Below are positions 9,677 to 18,620 of a DNA stretch of 64,000 nt, in pieces. Each line of letters opens with the position of its first letter. Within the stretch, counting starts at the first letter, position 1. The notes beneath the pieces are model-generated. The model was not told the DNA's origin. It did not search any database and saw nothing but the letters and a program-made list of their open reading frames with translations. Both the position numbers and the translations under genes were made by a program. This DNA is from Acinetobacter bouvetii DSM 14964 = CIP 107468 (GTDB lineage Bacteria; Pseudomonadota; Gammaproteobacteria; Pseudomonadales; Moraxellaceae), in NCBI RefSeq assembly GCF_000368865.1, contig NZ_KB849727.1, positions 796,745 through 860,744 of the forward strand. Reading direction: 5' to 3'.

Positions 9677-10264
9677 CTATGAAACTTGCTCTATTTCCAA
9701 AGCATCCAACTGCAAAATCAACTGTTCCGCCTGAGGCCAATCGCCAAACCCTGCAGCTGGGTTCAAATGCCCTACAGCACCGGCATTAACTAACTGACCA
9801 CCCCACGTCTCAGCCATCGCTTCAACGGCTTGATATTGCGCTAAATGATCATTGGTACTCGCCACCACAATGCTTGGAAATGGCAGTTTTTGAGTCGGTA
9901 AGGGACTCCAGCCTTCACTTCTAAGAATCTCAGGACTTGGATAATTTTCAGGCCAGCTTTCCGCCAAGTCCGGTGGTGTAACCAGCAATGCCCCTTGAAT
10001 ATCATGCTGATGCAACGCAGCCCAATGCACAGTCATCAACACGCCCGCGCTATGCGCCACCAAAATAACCGGCCCTTCAATTTTTTTCAGCTCTGCTTCA
10101 ATGCGTGCGACACGGTTTGCGCAATTCAATTTGTCAGTTTCTGCTGGCGGGACAGCGCGAACTTTTACGAGTTTCGACTCAAGCAATGTTTGCCAGTGTG
10201 CAGCAACATGATCGCGCAAACCCGGAATAATGAGGACCGTTGCCTGTGTAAATATTTTTTCCAT
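9677..10264 (-). CDS. RBBP9/YdeN-type alpha/beta hydrolase
   Basis: This 195-residue protein has the compact RBBP9/YdeN fold pattern. The sequence opens with TVLIIPGLRDHVAAHWQTLL (the G-x-HW element of this family). The nucleophile is in LVAHSAG, the acid in ASTNDHLA, and the histidine in GAVGHLNPAAGFG. Family members are small serine hydrolases with poorly defined substrates. No signal peptide is seen. It is divergent from the OmpW-type gene, with a 345-base shared upstream region. Specific activity cannot be assigned. Confidence 0.8.
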   Translation of the reverse strand: MEKIFTQATVLIIPGLRDHVAAHWQTLLESKLVKVRAVPPAETDKLNCANRVARIEAELKKIEGPVILVAHSAGVLMTVHWAALHQHDIQGALLVTPPDLAESWPENYPSPEILRSEGWSPLPTQKLPFPSIVVASTNDHLAQYQAVEAMAETWGGQLVNAGAVGHLNPAAGFGDWPQAEQLILQLDALEIEQVS

Positions 10265-10609
10265 GGATACACCTATTTAAGCCTGATGCTTTTTAAGCAA
10301 TGCAATGCATTGTTGTATTCAACATAGAGGGATGGTTGCCAATTCGATATACATAGGGCGACATTTGCTTTTCATTTGATGACAAATCATCAAATCTACA
10401 ACATTTTCAAACACTCACCACAAACATTTCAAATATTTGATTTTAATAATATTAATTAAATTTTTAGTTTTATTTATTCAACATATTTCATGTTTTTCCT
10501 CAATTTTTGCCGATTGCTTAAAAAAATAACTGCCTCAATAATACGTTTGCGTTTCAGTAAGGATCCGCTGAAACCATAAAAAAAAATAGCAAATGAAAAG
10601 GAAATTAAA
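10265..10609. other. Divergent promoter region between the hydrolase and OmpW-type genes
   Basis: A 345-base AT-rich gap between divergently transcribed genes. A purine-rich ribosome site (AAAAGGAAATTAAA) lies before the plus-strand gene. No operator could be identified. Confidence 0.4.
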
Positions 10610-11713
10610 ATGAGTCAAATCTGTAAAATAGTCGTGCCTTTTGCATGCCTATTATCAGTAAATTTTGCTTATGCGGATTCTACAAACTTTAAACGCTGGG
10701 CAGTCAGTGCAGGCTGGATGCATGTGATGCCTCAGGGGAAGGCCAACTCCACCCACGTGACAACTGCTGTTGAAGAAGGTGGCAGTTATGGTGTCGGATC
10801 GTTATGGGGTGCAGATCTTGGTAAATACGCATTAAATGGTGGAGATCTGAAAAGTTCTACGGGAAAATTGCTATTTAACGCTTTTGTCAAAAATGGTCAA
10901 AAAGATCCTGAATATAAAGTGCCTGCAAACCTAATGAATGGTGCCAGAGCCGATATCACGGGTATTTCGGACTATACTGCCGAAGGTGGTATGGAAGTTG
11001 ATGATACTGACACACTGGGTCTGACTTTAAGCTATTTTGTTAATGACAATGTCTCTTTAGAGTTGGTGGGTGGTATTCCTCCTAAAGTTGATGTAAAAGG
11101 TGTGGGTGAAATTCGCGCAACGGCTTTATCCACGTCTAATTCATCTCATCTGCCTCCATTCACACCACCCACATATTTTGATGGTTTAGAACTGCTCAAA
11201 GACACTTTAATTACAGATCTTGGTGCGCATGGCACTGTGGCTGAAGTGACTGCGTGGACACCAGCAGTCACAGCAAAATACCACTTCGGCACTTCGGGTA
11301 AGAATAAGTTCCGCCCATTTGTTGGTGCAGGTGTTACATATGGTCATTTCAATAAATTAAAGCTCAATAGCGGTGTCGAAGAAGATCTGATCCAAGCAGG
11401 CTACATGATTGATAATATTTTGAATGGCCGCGCTGGTGAAGCACTGCATGGCGGTAAAGGCAGCTCTACCGCAACCCCTGAAGTAAAAGTCAAAACCAGT
11501 GATGCCTTAGCACCTGTGCTGACGGCAGGCTTTACCTATGACTTTACCGACCGTTGGTTTAGTACAGGTTCACTCAGCTATATGCCTAACTTCAATAATG
11601 TCGCAACGGTCACGGTCACCGATACGTCTACAGGCCGGCAATTAATCAAGTCCACCACCAAGATTGATCTCGACCCATTAGTGACTTATGTCGGGGTTGG
11701 CTATCGTTTCTAA
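10610..11713 (+). CDS. OmpW/AlkL family outer-membrane protein, enlarged
   Basis: The 367-residue protein has a signal peptide (about residues 1-22, ending FAYA). OmpW-type strands are visible: RWAVSAGWMHVMP at the N-terminus, DTLGLTLSYFVNDNVSLELV in the middle, WTPAVTAKYHFG and FRPFVGAGVTYGHF later, and YVGVGYRF at the C-terminus. OmpW/AlkL proteins form 8-stranded barrels that pass hydrophobic molecules across the outer membrane. The usual length is about 210-230 residues; here extra sequence is inserted at about residues 30-125 and 255-300, presumably long extracellular loops. An AraC regulator follows on the same strand. Confidence 0.8.
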   Translation: MSQICKIVVPFACLLSVNFAYADSTNFKRWAVSAGWMHVMPQGKANSTHVTTAVEEGGSYGVGSLWGADLGKYALNGGDLKSSTGKLLFNAFVKNGQKDPEYKVPANLMNGARADITGISDYTAEGGMEVDDTDTLGLTLSYFVNDNVSLELVGGIPPKVDVKGVGEIRATALSTSNSSHLPPFTPPTYFDGLELLKDTLITDLGAHGTVAEVTAWTPAVTAKYHFGTSGKNKFRPFVGAGVTYGHFNKLKLNSGVEEDLIQAGYMIDNILNGRAGEALHGGKGSSTATPEVKVKTSDALAPVLTAGFTYDFTDRWFSTGSLSYMPNFNNVATVTVTDTSTGRQLIKSTTKIDLDPLVTYVGVGYRF

Positions 11714-12036
11714 GTGGTAGAGAATACTGAACATCTCAAATGAAACATCGCATTCAGATTTTTATCACCCCTGATTGGCCACCTTGCTCACCCAAGTAAA
11801 TTTCTGAAAAATACTCTCGTTTGAGACTCAAGTCACCGCATTTTGTTTAAAGGCTAATTCTTATTTGATATAGGAATTAGTCATTTTTCAATCTGAACGG
11901 TTTCTTGATAAAATAAAGCCTATTTAAATCAAAAAACCGCACAACTTAAGTGTGAAAACTGATACTTTTATAGTACTGGATATTGCTTAGAAATAAGTTC
12001 AGTCAGGACGACTGAAGTAAAAATAGGGAGCTTAAA
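11714..12036. other. Intergenic region between the OmpW-type gene and AraC regulator
   Basis: A 323-base AT-rich gap. A weak 7-base-pair stem (11854-11860 with 11874-11880) followed by CATTTTTC could terminate the OmpW-type transcript. The segment before 12037 carries an AGGGAG ribosome site for the regulator. Nothing else was recognised. Confidence 0.35.
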
Positions 12037-13041
12037 GTGATTCCACTTGCCCATACGGCTGTACTCAAAAATTATTTGAATGTTAGCCAGCAATTCAACT
12101 TCAATCCTTATTATTTGCTTTCTAATGCAGGACTTAATCCTGCGCAGCTCAATGACCCAAAACAACGTATCCCTGTCGACAAAGCCATCGCACTGTTAGA
12201 ACAATCTGCTGAAATAAGCGGCTGCGAAGTATTCGGGCTGCTTATGGCGGAACAGCGTCAGATTGCCGACTTTGGTGAATTGAGCCTGCTCTTAAGTTAT
12301 CAGCACACTTTACGTGACGCACTACAAACCATTGTTATGTATAGAAACTTCATTAACAATGCGCTTGAAATGTATATCGAAGAAGCTGGGAATACGGTGA
12401 TTATTCATTTGGAGGTTGTTGGCGCATCGACCGAGTACAGCCGCCAAGCGATTGAATTGGCTTTGGGCGTTACCCATCGTTTTTGTGCCATGTTGCTTTC
12501 GCAAAAGTGGCGTCCTCTGGGTGTACATTTCACCCATAGCGCACCACAAAACTTGGCTATTCACCAGCGTGTTTTTGGTTGTGCTTTAGAGTTCGGCAGC
12601 GAATTTAATGGCATTGTCTGCACCACGGCCGAACTGGATAAAGCCAACCCACAAGCCAATACAGCCATGGCAGATCATGCGAAGCGCTATCTTGAGATTG
12701 ATCTGCTGCAAAATGAAAATGAATCCTCCATCATTTTTGATATCCGTAAAAGTATCTATTTATTGCTGCCAATGGGGCGTGCCACGATTGATCAAGTAGC
12801 ACATTTACATGGAATCAATGTCCGAACATTACAGCGCAAATTAGAAGCGTCTCAAACCAGTTTTAGTATTTTAATCAACGATGTGCGTCGGGCTTTAGTC
12901 TTCCGTTATCTGCAAAATATGAACTACTCTTTGGGACAAGTCTCAGACATTTTAGGCTATTCTATGCCAAGCTCATTTACCCGCTGGTTTATCAGCCAGT
13001 TTGGGATTTCTCCAACGGCTTGGCGGCAACAAGCATCTTAA
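12037..13041 (+). CDS. AraC family transcriptional regulator
   Basis: The 334-residue protein begins at a GTG codon preceded at good spacing by AGGGAG. The N-terminal two thirds match the arabinose-binding-like domain of OruR/ArgR-type AraC proteins (with LSNAGLNPAQLNDPKQRIPV near the start). The C-terminal DNA-binding domain contains IDQVAHLHGINVRTLQRKLE and LGYSMPSSFTRWFISQFGIS. It follows the OmpW-type gene and probably controls it and/or the DUF1302 and hydrolase genes. It is a distant paralogue of the regulator at 6341-7366. Confidence 0.85.
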   Translation: MIPLAHTAVLKNYLNVSQQFNFNPYYLLSNAGLNPAQLNDPKQRIPVDKAIALLEQSAEISGCEVFGLLMAEQRQIADFGELSLLLSYQHTLRDALQTIVMYRNFINNALEMYIEEAGNTVIIHLEVVGASTEYSRQAIELALGVTHRFCAMLLSQKWRPLGVHFTHSAPQNLAIHQRVFGCALEFGSEFNGIVCTTAELDKANPQANTAMADHAKRYLEIDLLQNENESSIIFDIRKSIYLLLPMGRATIDQVAHLHGINVRTLQRKLEASQTSFSILINDVRRALVFRYLQNMNYSLGQVSDILGYSMPSSFTRWFISQFGISPTAWRQQAS

Positions 13042-13115
13042 TGCCTGAAATGAATTGTACGCAAAAACAATAAGCATCTTGGACATCATGAACAGCGTTG
13101 ACTATCCTGTAAAAT

Positions 13116-13144
13116 AAAAGGCCTTTGTTGAACAAAGGCCTTTT
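13116..13144. terminator. Bidirectional intrinsic terminator
   Basis: A near-perfect 14-base inverted repeat (13116-13129 with 13131-13144) has A-runs on one side and T-runs on the other. It lies between two convergent genes, the AraC regulator and the YeiH-type exporter, and can serve both. Confidence 0.85.
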
Positions 13145-13179
13145 GGCTAAATAAATCTAAAAAATGAAATCGAGCATTT

Positions 13180-14208
13180 TTAAAATAGCCAATGCATCAC
13201 TGCTAACACCAGACAAACCAGAAAAATACTTTCGCCCAACATCAAGAGAATAGGTTTTATGCCTACAGTTGCCAGCTCTTTCAATTGAGTTTTCATTCCT
13301 AATGCACTGATGGAAATCACTAAACACCAGCGTGATAATTCATTGATGCCGCCTTGCACCATCACTGGCACCCAGCCTGTGCTGTTGATACAGGCCAGCA
13401 ATAAAAAACCGACTGCAAACCAAGGCAGCAGCGGCGGACGTTTTCCGGTGCTTTCCACCCCCTTCATCCGGGTGATCATAGCAGCGCAAACAATGACCGG
13501 CAACAGCATCGCGACACGCATCAGCTTGACAACTGTGGCCGTGTCCCCTGTTTCCGTAGACATACTGTAGCCTGCGCCGACAACCTGCGCCACATCGTGA
13601 ATGGTGGCGCCTAAAAAAATACCGGCGGCTTGCGGCGACAGCTCCAGCCATTTCGCAATCATCGGGTAAATGATCATCGCTAAAGTTGACAGTGCGGATA
13701 CGCCAATCACGGTAAACAATGTGGCTTTTTCTTTTTGCGGGTGATTGGGTAAAGCCACTGACAAGGCTAGTGCCGCTGAAGCGCCGCAAATAGCTGTTGC
13801 GCCGCCCGTCAACATGCCGAATAAACGCTGAAAACCCATCAGTTTTGCTGCAATCACAGATACAGAAATGGTCACGATAATAAGTGTGATGACTAAAACA
13901 ATCGGCTGCCAGCCTAAAGCGGTAATTTGCTCTAAAGTAATCCGCATCCCTAAAAAGGCGATGCCGATGCGCATAACGGTACGGGCGGTAAACTCAATAC
14001 CCGCTTTACACGGCCCGTCCGTGGCTAAAAAGCTTAATCCCATCCCGAGCAGCAGTGCGAACAGCATTACCGGCGCAGTATAGTGCTCAGAAAGAAAGGT
14101 CGCTGCCGCGGCAACCACCAGGCTGACTGAAAAACCTGGAGCGAGTTCTCGAATACGCTGGCCTAAAGCCAAGGATGCGTTTAATTCAATCTGCTTAGAA
14201 TTATTCAT
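13180..14208 (-). CDS. YeiH/UPF0324 family putative exporter
   Basis: The product is a 342-residue membrane protein with about 10 hydrophobic segments. It carries the UPF0324 features LFALLLGMGLSFLA, RIGIAFLGMRITL, GGATAICGASAALA and GATIHDVAQVVGAGYS. The family is annotated as putative sulfate or sulfite exporters, but transport is not well proven. I chose ATG 14208, which overlaps the Rieske stop by 8 bases; a longer reading would lie inside the Rieske gene. It is the last gene of the seven-gene operon starting at 19607. If sulfur is released from the substrate, an exporter here would fit; that is inference. Confidence 0.8.
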   Translation of the reverse strand: MNNSKQIELNASLALGQRIRELAPGFSVSLVVAAAATFLSEHYTAPVMLFALLLGMGLSFLATDGPCKAGIEFTARTVMRIGIAFLGMRITLEQITALGWQPIVLVITLIIVTISVSVIAAKLMGFQRLFGMLTGGATAICGASAALALSVALPNHPQKEKATLFTVIGVSALSTLAMIIYPMIAKWLELSPQAAGIFLGATIHDVAQVVGAGYSMSTETGDTATVVKLMRVAMLLPVIVCAAMITRMKGVESTGKRPPLLPWFAVGFLLLACINSTGWVPVMVQGGINELSRWCLVISISALGMKTQLKELATVGIKPILLMLGESIFLVCLVLAVMHWLF

Positions 14209-14527
14209 GCTTCGTTCCAGAATCCAGCACAATGCAAACCTGCTCACCCGCCTGTTCTACCTCATATGTGGCCACTTTCAGCAGCTTGGAATTCACCATG
14301 CAGCCATCCGCCAGATTAAAACGCAGGCCATGGGCACAGCACTGAATCATGCAGCCGTCCAATTTTCCGCTAAATAGCGATGCGCCCTGATGAGGACAGC
14401 TGTCATTAATCGCATACAGTTGATTTTCTACATTAAAGAGCGCAATCGATTGCTCACCGATCTGCAAAAAAGTTCGGCCGCCTGATGCAGGGATTTTCCC
14501 TTGGGGCACTTCAAAACGACTCTTCAT
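14201..14527 (-). CDS. Small Rieske [2Fe-2S] ferredoxin-like protein
   Basis: The 108-residue protein is a single Rieske domain. The cluster ligands are readable: CPHQG at about residue 43 and CCAHGLRF near residue 63, giving the C-x-H and C-x-x-H pair. Stand-alone proteins of this kind usually pass electrons to ring-hydroxylating oxygenases, or resemble NirD-type ferredoxins. No Rieske oxygenase alpha subunit is encoded nearby, so its partner is unclear. It overlaps the DsbA-like gene by 4 bases upstream and the exporter by 8 bases downstream. Confidence 0.85.
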   Translation of the reverse strand: MKSRFEVPQGKIPASGGRTFLQIGEQSIALFNVENQLYAINDSCPHQGASLFSGKLDGCMIQCCAHGLRFNLADGCMVNSKLLKVATYEVEQAGEQVCIVLDSGTKHE

Positions 14528-15180
14528 ACTTCAGCTCCTTGCGCCTCAAATGCTTCAAGCAGGGCCTGATAGAGCATCGCTGCAGGCTGTGCGCCAGCCA
14601 AAGCGAATGCCCCGTCAAACACAAAATAAGGAACGCCCTTTCCACCGGTATTTACAGAAATAAACGGGGTATTCGGCTCATCCAAAAGCGCTTTAATCGG
14701 CGCTTCTGCATAACCGCAATACGTTGCGATTTTCTGCAATACAGCAGGATCTGAGATGTTTTCAGAATGATGAAAATAAGCGGAAAAGATTCCTTCAAGC
14801 AGAAGGTCGTATTGGCTAGGAGCAGCCAACTGGAGTGCATTGCTGAGCAAGCTATGCGCCTTTGCTGTATTCGGCATGCGCGGAATCCGTTCAAAGTCGA
14901 TGTCCACACCGACCGCTTTAGCCGCCTGGCGCACTTGCTCCTGCCGCATTCTCACTGCAGTGGTCGTACCTAAGCGCTGCAAATAAAATGCTTTAAACGG
15001 TATGCCATCCACAGGGATGGACGGCAGCAGCTGAACGCCGCGCCATTTTATCGCCACTTGTATCTGCGGATGGGTTTGCTTCAATTTCTCAATCGCAGCG
15101 TGCAGCTGACGCTTTCCAATCAAGCACCAAGGACAGATAAAATCAAAAAAAACTTCAACACTAATCTTGGCTTGCATCAT
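14524..15180 (-). CDS. DsbA/FrnE-like thioredoxin-fold oxidoreductase
   Basis: The 218-residue cytoplasmic protein begins VEVFFDFICPWCLIGKRQL, the FrnE/2-hydroxychromene-2-carboxylate isomerase branch of the DsbA superfamily, with a CPWC redox motif. A helical insertion follows, then GGKGVPYFVFDGAFALAGAQ, which contains the cis-proline loop (VPYFVF). Family members act as disulfide oxidoreductases or glutathione-dependent isomerases. The gene overlaps both neighbours by 4 bases, so it belongs to the catabolic operon. An isomerase role in that pathway is possible; the intact CPWC favours redox activity. Confidence 0.8.
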   Translation of the reverse strand: MMQAKISVEVFFDFICPWCLIGKRQLHAAIEKLKQTHPQIQVAIKWRGVQLLPSIPVDGIPFKAFYLQRLGTTTAVRMRQEQVRQAAKAVGVDIDFERIPRMPNTAKAHSLLSNALQLAAPSQYDLLLEGIFSAYFHHSENISDPAVLQKIATYCGYAEAPIKALLDEPNTPFISVNTGGKGVPYFVFDGAFALAGAQPAAMLYQALLEAFEAQGAEV

Positions 15181-16520
15181 TGGTCACCTGTTTTAGCCGG
15201 CTGATTCGGAAATGCATGCTGCTCTGCAGCCACTTGAAGATGAAAGCGCGCCACATCGCGTAAATAATGGCGTTTGGCGTAAAAGAATACCGCCGCCGCC
15301 ACAATACTCATCGCAGGCATGATTTGAAATGCATTGTGCAAACCAATGGCATCTGAAAGCTTGCCCACCACTAAAGGCCCCAAAGCCAAACCTAAGAAGT
15401 TATTCGCCAATGTTAAGGTCGCAAATGCCGTACTGTGCACCGAATTATGCGTCAAATTCGCAACCATCGCGCTTGAAGGGCCATTCGTGCCAAGGACGAT
15501 AAACATGCCTATAGCAATCATGATTAATTGCGCATGGCCCGCCGGCATAGCAAATGCAATCATCAATAACAGGCATCCAAGCAGGCAATATGCAATCGCC
15601 AGTGTGACCTTGCGATCCGGACGGTCTTTACCTAAACGGTCACATAACATGCCGCACAAAATAGTGCCTACCGCACTGCTTAAGATAATGACTGCCGCCA
15701 TGACACCCGCTTTATCCGTCGCCATTCCGTAATAGCGGTTAAGATAGCTGGGGAACCAAACAATGACCGTACCGCCAACAAACAGCTGTAAGCCGCTGGC
15801 AATATAAGTTGCGACCACAGACCGGCTTGAATAGATCGTTCTGAGCGGATTGGCAGCAGATGGATCTTTTTGCTTTGCATTTAATATTTTCTGAGTTGAA
15901 CCAATTTTTTTTTCTTTCACTAAAATTGGATATAAAAGTGCCAGTATCAGGCCAAATATTGCCATGCCGCCAAATGCCCAGCGCCATCCCAAATGCTCAG
16001 CCAGCACGCCGCCGAGCGCCATGCCTAAAAATGAGCCAAACACGCCGCCCGCCATAAATGAGCTGGCTAATGTTGCGCGCATATCCCGAGGGAAAACTGC
16101 AACCACCACGGCAATACCCACGCTGCCATAAGCCGCCTCACCTACACCAACTAAAAAACGGGCAAACAGCATATGTTCATAGCTCTCTGCAATTGCACAG
16201 CCTAAAGTGGCTAAACTCCACAACACGGCCATCAGCGTTAAGCTTTTTACTTTGCCGAAACGGTCTGCCAAAATTGATAAAGGCAATGTCAGTAAACCCA
16301 CCATCAAGGCCACAATGCCGCTGAGTAAGCCCAGCTGGCTGTCCGTCAGCGCCCACTCATTTTTGATCAATGGAAAGACTGCATTCAGCACCTGACGGGA
16401 CATATAGTCAGAAATCAGCAGGCCAAATGTCAGCGCAAAAACAATCCATGCATAACGGCGGGGAATGCCGATAGATGTATCTATGCCAGTCGCAGGAGCA
16501 GAATACTCATGTGCACCCAT
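15177..16520 (-). CDS. MFS transporter
   Basis: The 447-residue protein has twelve hydrophobic segments. It shows the MFS motif A region (LADRFGKVKSL) after the second segment and FLVGVGEAAYGSVG in the fourth. It resembles spinster/aromatic-acid-type carriers. The start is preceded by AAGGAGG. It overlaps the DsbA-like gene by 4 bases and follows the BKACE gene after 130 bases that contain an 11-base inverted repeat. It probably imports the substrate of this operon, whose identity is unknown. Confidence 0.85.
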   Translation of the reverse strand: MGAHEYSAPATGIDTSIGIPRRYAWIVFALTFGLLISDYMSRQVLNAVFPLIKNEWALTDSQLGLLSGIVALMVGLLTLPLSILADRFGKVKSLTLMAVLWSLATLGCAIAESYEHMLFARFLVGVGEAAYGSVGIAVVVAVFPRDMRATLASSFMAGGVFGSFLGMALGGVLAEHLGWRWAFGGMAIFGLILALLYPILVKEKKIGSTQKILNAKQKDPSAANPLRTIYSSRSVVATYIASGLQLFVGGTVIVWFPSYLNRYYGMATDKAGVMAAVIILSSAVGTILCGMLCDRLGKDRPDRKVTLAIAYCLLGCLLLMIAFAMPAGHAQLIMIAIGMFIVLGTNGPSSAMVANLTHNSVHSTAFATLTLANNFLGLALGPLVVGKLSDAIGLHNAFQIMPAMSIVAAAVFFYAKRHYLRDVARFHLQVAAEQHAFPNQPAKTGDQ

Positions 16521-16562
16521 ATAACCTCCTTGTATTTTTATTCTATCTTCTTGATTGAGCGG

Positions 16563-16601
16563 CGGAAGAATTACGCAGTCATCTGCAGCCTAATTCTTCC
16601 G
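16563..16601. repeat. Inverted repeat between the BKACE and MFS genes
   Basis: CGGAAGAATTA (16563-16573) and TAATTCTTCCG (16591-16601) are perfect inverted copies separated by 17 bases. No T-run follows on the minus strand, so it does not look like a simple terminator. It may be an operator, an RNA-stability stem or an attenuator inside the operon. Confidence 0.5.
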
Positions 16602-16650
16602 TTCTCTGCTGACACAAGTTCAAAAATCCTTCTTGCTTAAGTCAGTTTGA

Positions 16651-17700
16651 CTAGCGCTGCGGTACGCCCTTTTGGCCTGGTTTACGGTTTGGCGCCATGC
16701 CATTGGCCAGCAATGTTTCTTCAATGCTGCCGTACTGTACACCAATACGGTAAATTTCACGGGCTTCTTGACCATTGGCCACTTCACGGCCTAATTCATG
16801 GGCAATACGGACGGTTTGCTTGATTTGCTCAACAGAGGAAAAACGCTCACCTTTATGATCAATAATCGTGTCTTCATTCCCCACACGCGCATGCAGTCCC
16901 ATTGCCATTGAAATGGTATTCAGCGGCAAAACATTCTTTAGCAGCGATTCAGAGGTCAAGGTGCAGCCATCGGGAACACGGTGAACGAAATTAAAGAAGT
17001 TGAACGGATTAGGGCCATCAAAACCGCCGCCAATACCAATCCAAGTAATATTCATTGGGCCTTTATATAAGCCTTTGCGCACCAGCCGCTCCAAGGTTTC
17101 CAGGCCATGCATGCCCGTCAGCTGGAAATGCGGCTGAATGCCATTTGCAGCTAAGCGCTTAAGATGCTCAATTAACCATTCAGGGCCTGCCGGCACCGTC
17201 ATTTCTGCATAAGCGGCCTGAATTGCAGGATGCTCTAAAGATGTGCCTTTTAAATACTCAGGATACAGAAGTTCCATAATATTCATTTGCGTGGTATTGA
17301 CGGCAACAGTCACTTGGTCAGGTTTCGGATCGAGTTCCGCCAATTTATGACGGGTGTCATCGCTTAGCCAAAGTGCAGCTTCACCGTCACTTTCAGGCGC
17401 AAAAGAAATTGAACCGCCCACCTGAATGATCATGTCAGGTACAGCTTTACGCACCCCTGCAATCAGCTCATTAAATTTTGATAAGCGTTTTGAGCCTTTG
17501 CCATCCAGTTCGCGCACATGCAAATGCAGCACAGAAGCCCCAGCGTCATAGCATTCCACGGCTTTTTGAATCTGCTCTTCCATTGTGACAGGAATATCTT
17601 CAGGAAAATCCTGTGGCATCCATTCCGGGCCATATGGCGCAACCGTAATCACCACTTTTTCCATATTTTCCGGGTGCAAAGAATCGTCAAAGAATTGCAT
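16651..17700 (-). CDS. Beta-keto acid cleavage enzyme (BKACE, DUF849 family)
   Basis: The 349-residue protein belongs to the BKACE/Kce family. These Zn-dependent TIM-barrel enzymes condense a beta-keto acid with acetyl-CoA to give acetoacetate and a new acyl-CoA. Visible family features are VVITVAPYG at the N-terminus, the metal-binding histidines in ASVLHLHVRELDGKGS, and GNEDTIIDHKG near residue 290. Substrates vary (3-keto-5-aminohexanoate, dehydrocarnitine and others) and cannot be read here. The gene lies 58 bases after the TauD-type dioxygenase and before the MFS carrier. Confidence 0.87.
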   Translation of the reverse strand: MQFFDDSLHPENMEKVVITVAPYGPEWMPQDFPEDIPVTMEEQIQKAVECYDAGASVLHLHVRELDGKGSKRLSKFNELIAGVRKAVPDMIIQVGGSISFAPESDGEAALWLSDDTRHKLAELDPKPDQVTVAVNTTQMNIMELLYPEYLKGTSLEHPAIQAAYAEMTVPAGPEWLIEHLKRLAANGIQPHFQLTGMHGLETLERLVRKGLYKGPMNITWIGIGGGFDGPNPFNFFNFVHRVPDGCTLTSESLLKNVLPLNTISMAMGLHARVGNEDTIIDHKGERFSSVEQIKQTVRIAHELGREVANGQEAREIYRIGVQYGSIEETLLANGMAPNRKPGQKGVPQR

Positions 17701-17758
17701 ATGCAGCTCCTAATGTTTTTTTCAATTGTGAAATTAATAAATGTGAGTTATTGCAAAC

Positions 17759-18607
17759 TTAGTACGTCGCATCGCCGATAATGCCGGCACGCTCCATTTT
17801 GCGGTGGCATGCCGGATAGTCCATTACGGCATAATGCTGCGTGCTGCGGTTGTCCCAAATGGCAATACTGTTCGGCTTCCAGCGCCAGCGCACCTGATAC
17901 TCTGGGATATACGCCTGAGTAATCAAATAGCGCAGCAGTTCCGATGCGCCGGGATTGGCATCCTGTCCATAGCGCACATGTTCTTTGGTATGAAAATTAC
18001 TCAGATGTGTGGTGAAGGCATTCACATACAGAATTTTCTCGCCTGTTTCCGGATGGGTGCGAACAACCCGGTGTTCTGCATCGGGAAATTGCGCTTTTAA
18101 AGCCAGACGCTTTTCAATAGGCATGGCTGCGCCAAAACTTGCTTCAATGCTGTGATAAGCGCGCAGGTCAGCAATTTTTTCTTTAATATGCTCAGGCAAG
18201 TTTTCATATGCCATCACCATATTGGTCCACATGGTGTCGCCGCCGACAGTTGGGCATTCAATACAGCGCAAGACACACCCCATCGGCGGGACTTTGCGCC
18301 AGCTCGCATCGCTATGCCAGGCATTCTCATAACGGTCGATTGGGCTATCCGGGCTTTTATAAATCTGCACCAGCCCCGGATGTTCCGGATGGCTGCCTAC
18401 AGCGGGATGGTCTTCCAGTTGTCCAAAACGTTCCGCAAATGCCACATGTTCTGCACGTGTAATATGCTGGTCTCTTAAAAACACAACACGGTGCTGCAAT
18501 AAATTACTGCGGATTTCTGCAAATAAATCATCATCATGAATCGCATCTGCTAAATTTATGCCGCTTATTTCTGCCCCAATATGGCAGCTTAATTTTTCAA
18601 CCTGCAT
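17759..18607 (-). CDS. TauD/TfdA family Fe(II)/2-oxoglutarate dioxygenase
   Basis: The product has 282 residues. The iron ligands are visible as H-x-D in NAWHSDASW (about residues 99-101) and a distal histidine in IAIWDNRSTQHYAV, with the 2-oxoglutarate-binding arginine in RKMERAGI. Family enzymes hydroxylate sulfonates, aryloxyalkanoates, sulfate esters or betaines, releasing the leaving group. It follows the quinone oxidoreductase by 13 bases and precedes BKACE. With BKACE downstream, a hydroxylation that ends in a beta-keto acid is a reasonable inference, but the substrate is unknown. Confidence 0.87.
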   Translation of the reverse strand: MQVEKLSCHIGAEISGINLADAIHDDDLFAEIRSNLLQHRVVFLRDQHITRAEHVAFAERFGQLEDHPAVGSHPEHPGLVQIYKSPDSPIDRYENAWHSDASWRKVPPMGCVLRCIECPTVGGDTMWTNMVMAYENLPEHIKEKIADLRAYHSIEASFGAAMPIEKRLALKAQFPDAEHRVVRTHPETGEKILYVNAFTTHLSNFHTKEHVRYGQDANPGASELLRYLITQAYIPEYQVRWRWKPNSIAIWDNRSTQHYAVMDYPACHRKMERAGIIGDATY

Positions 18608-18620
18608 ATGAAAATCCTTT

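Noticed and set aside
15334..15732. 132-residue plus-strand reading opposite the MFS gene
   Set aside because: Complement of membrane-segment codons in a convincing MFS gene.
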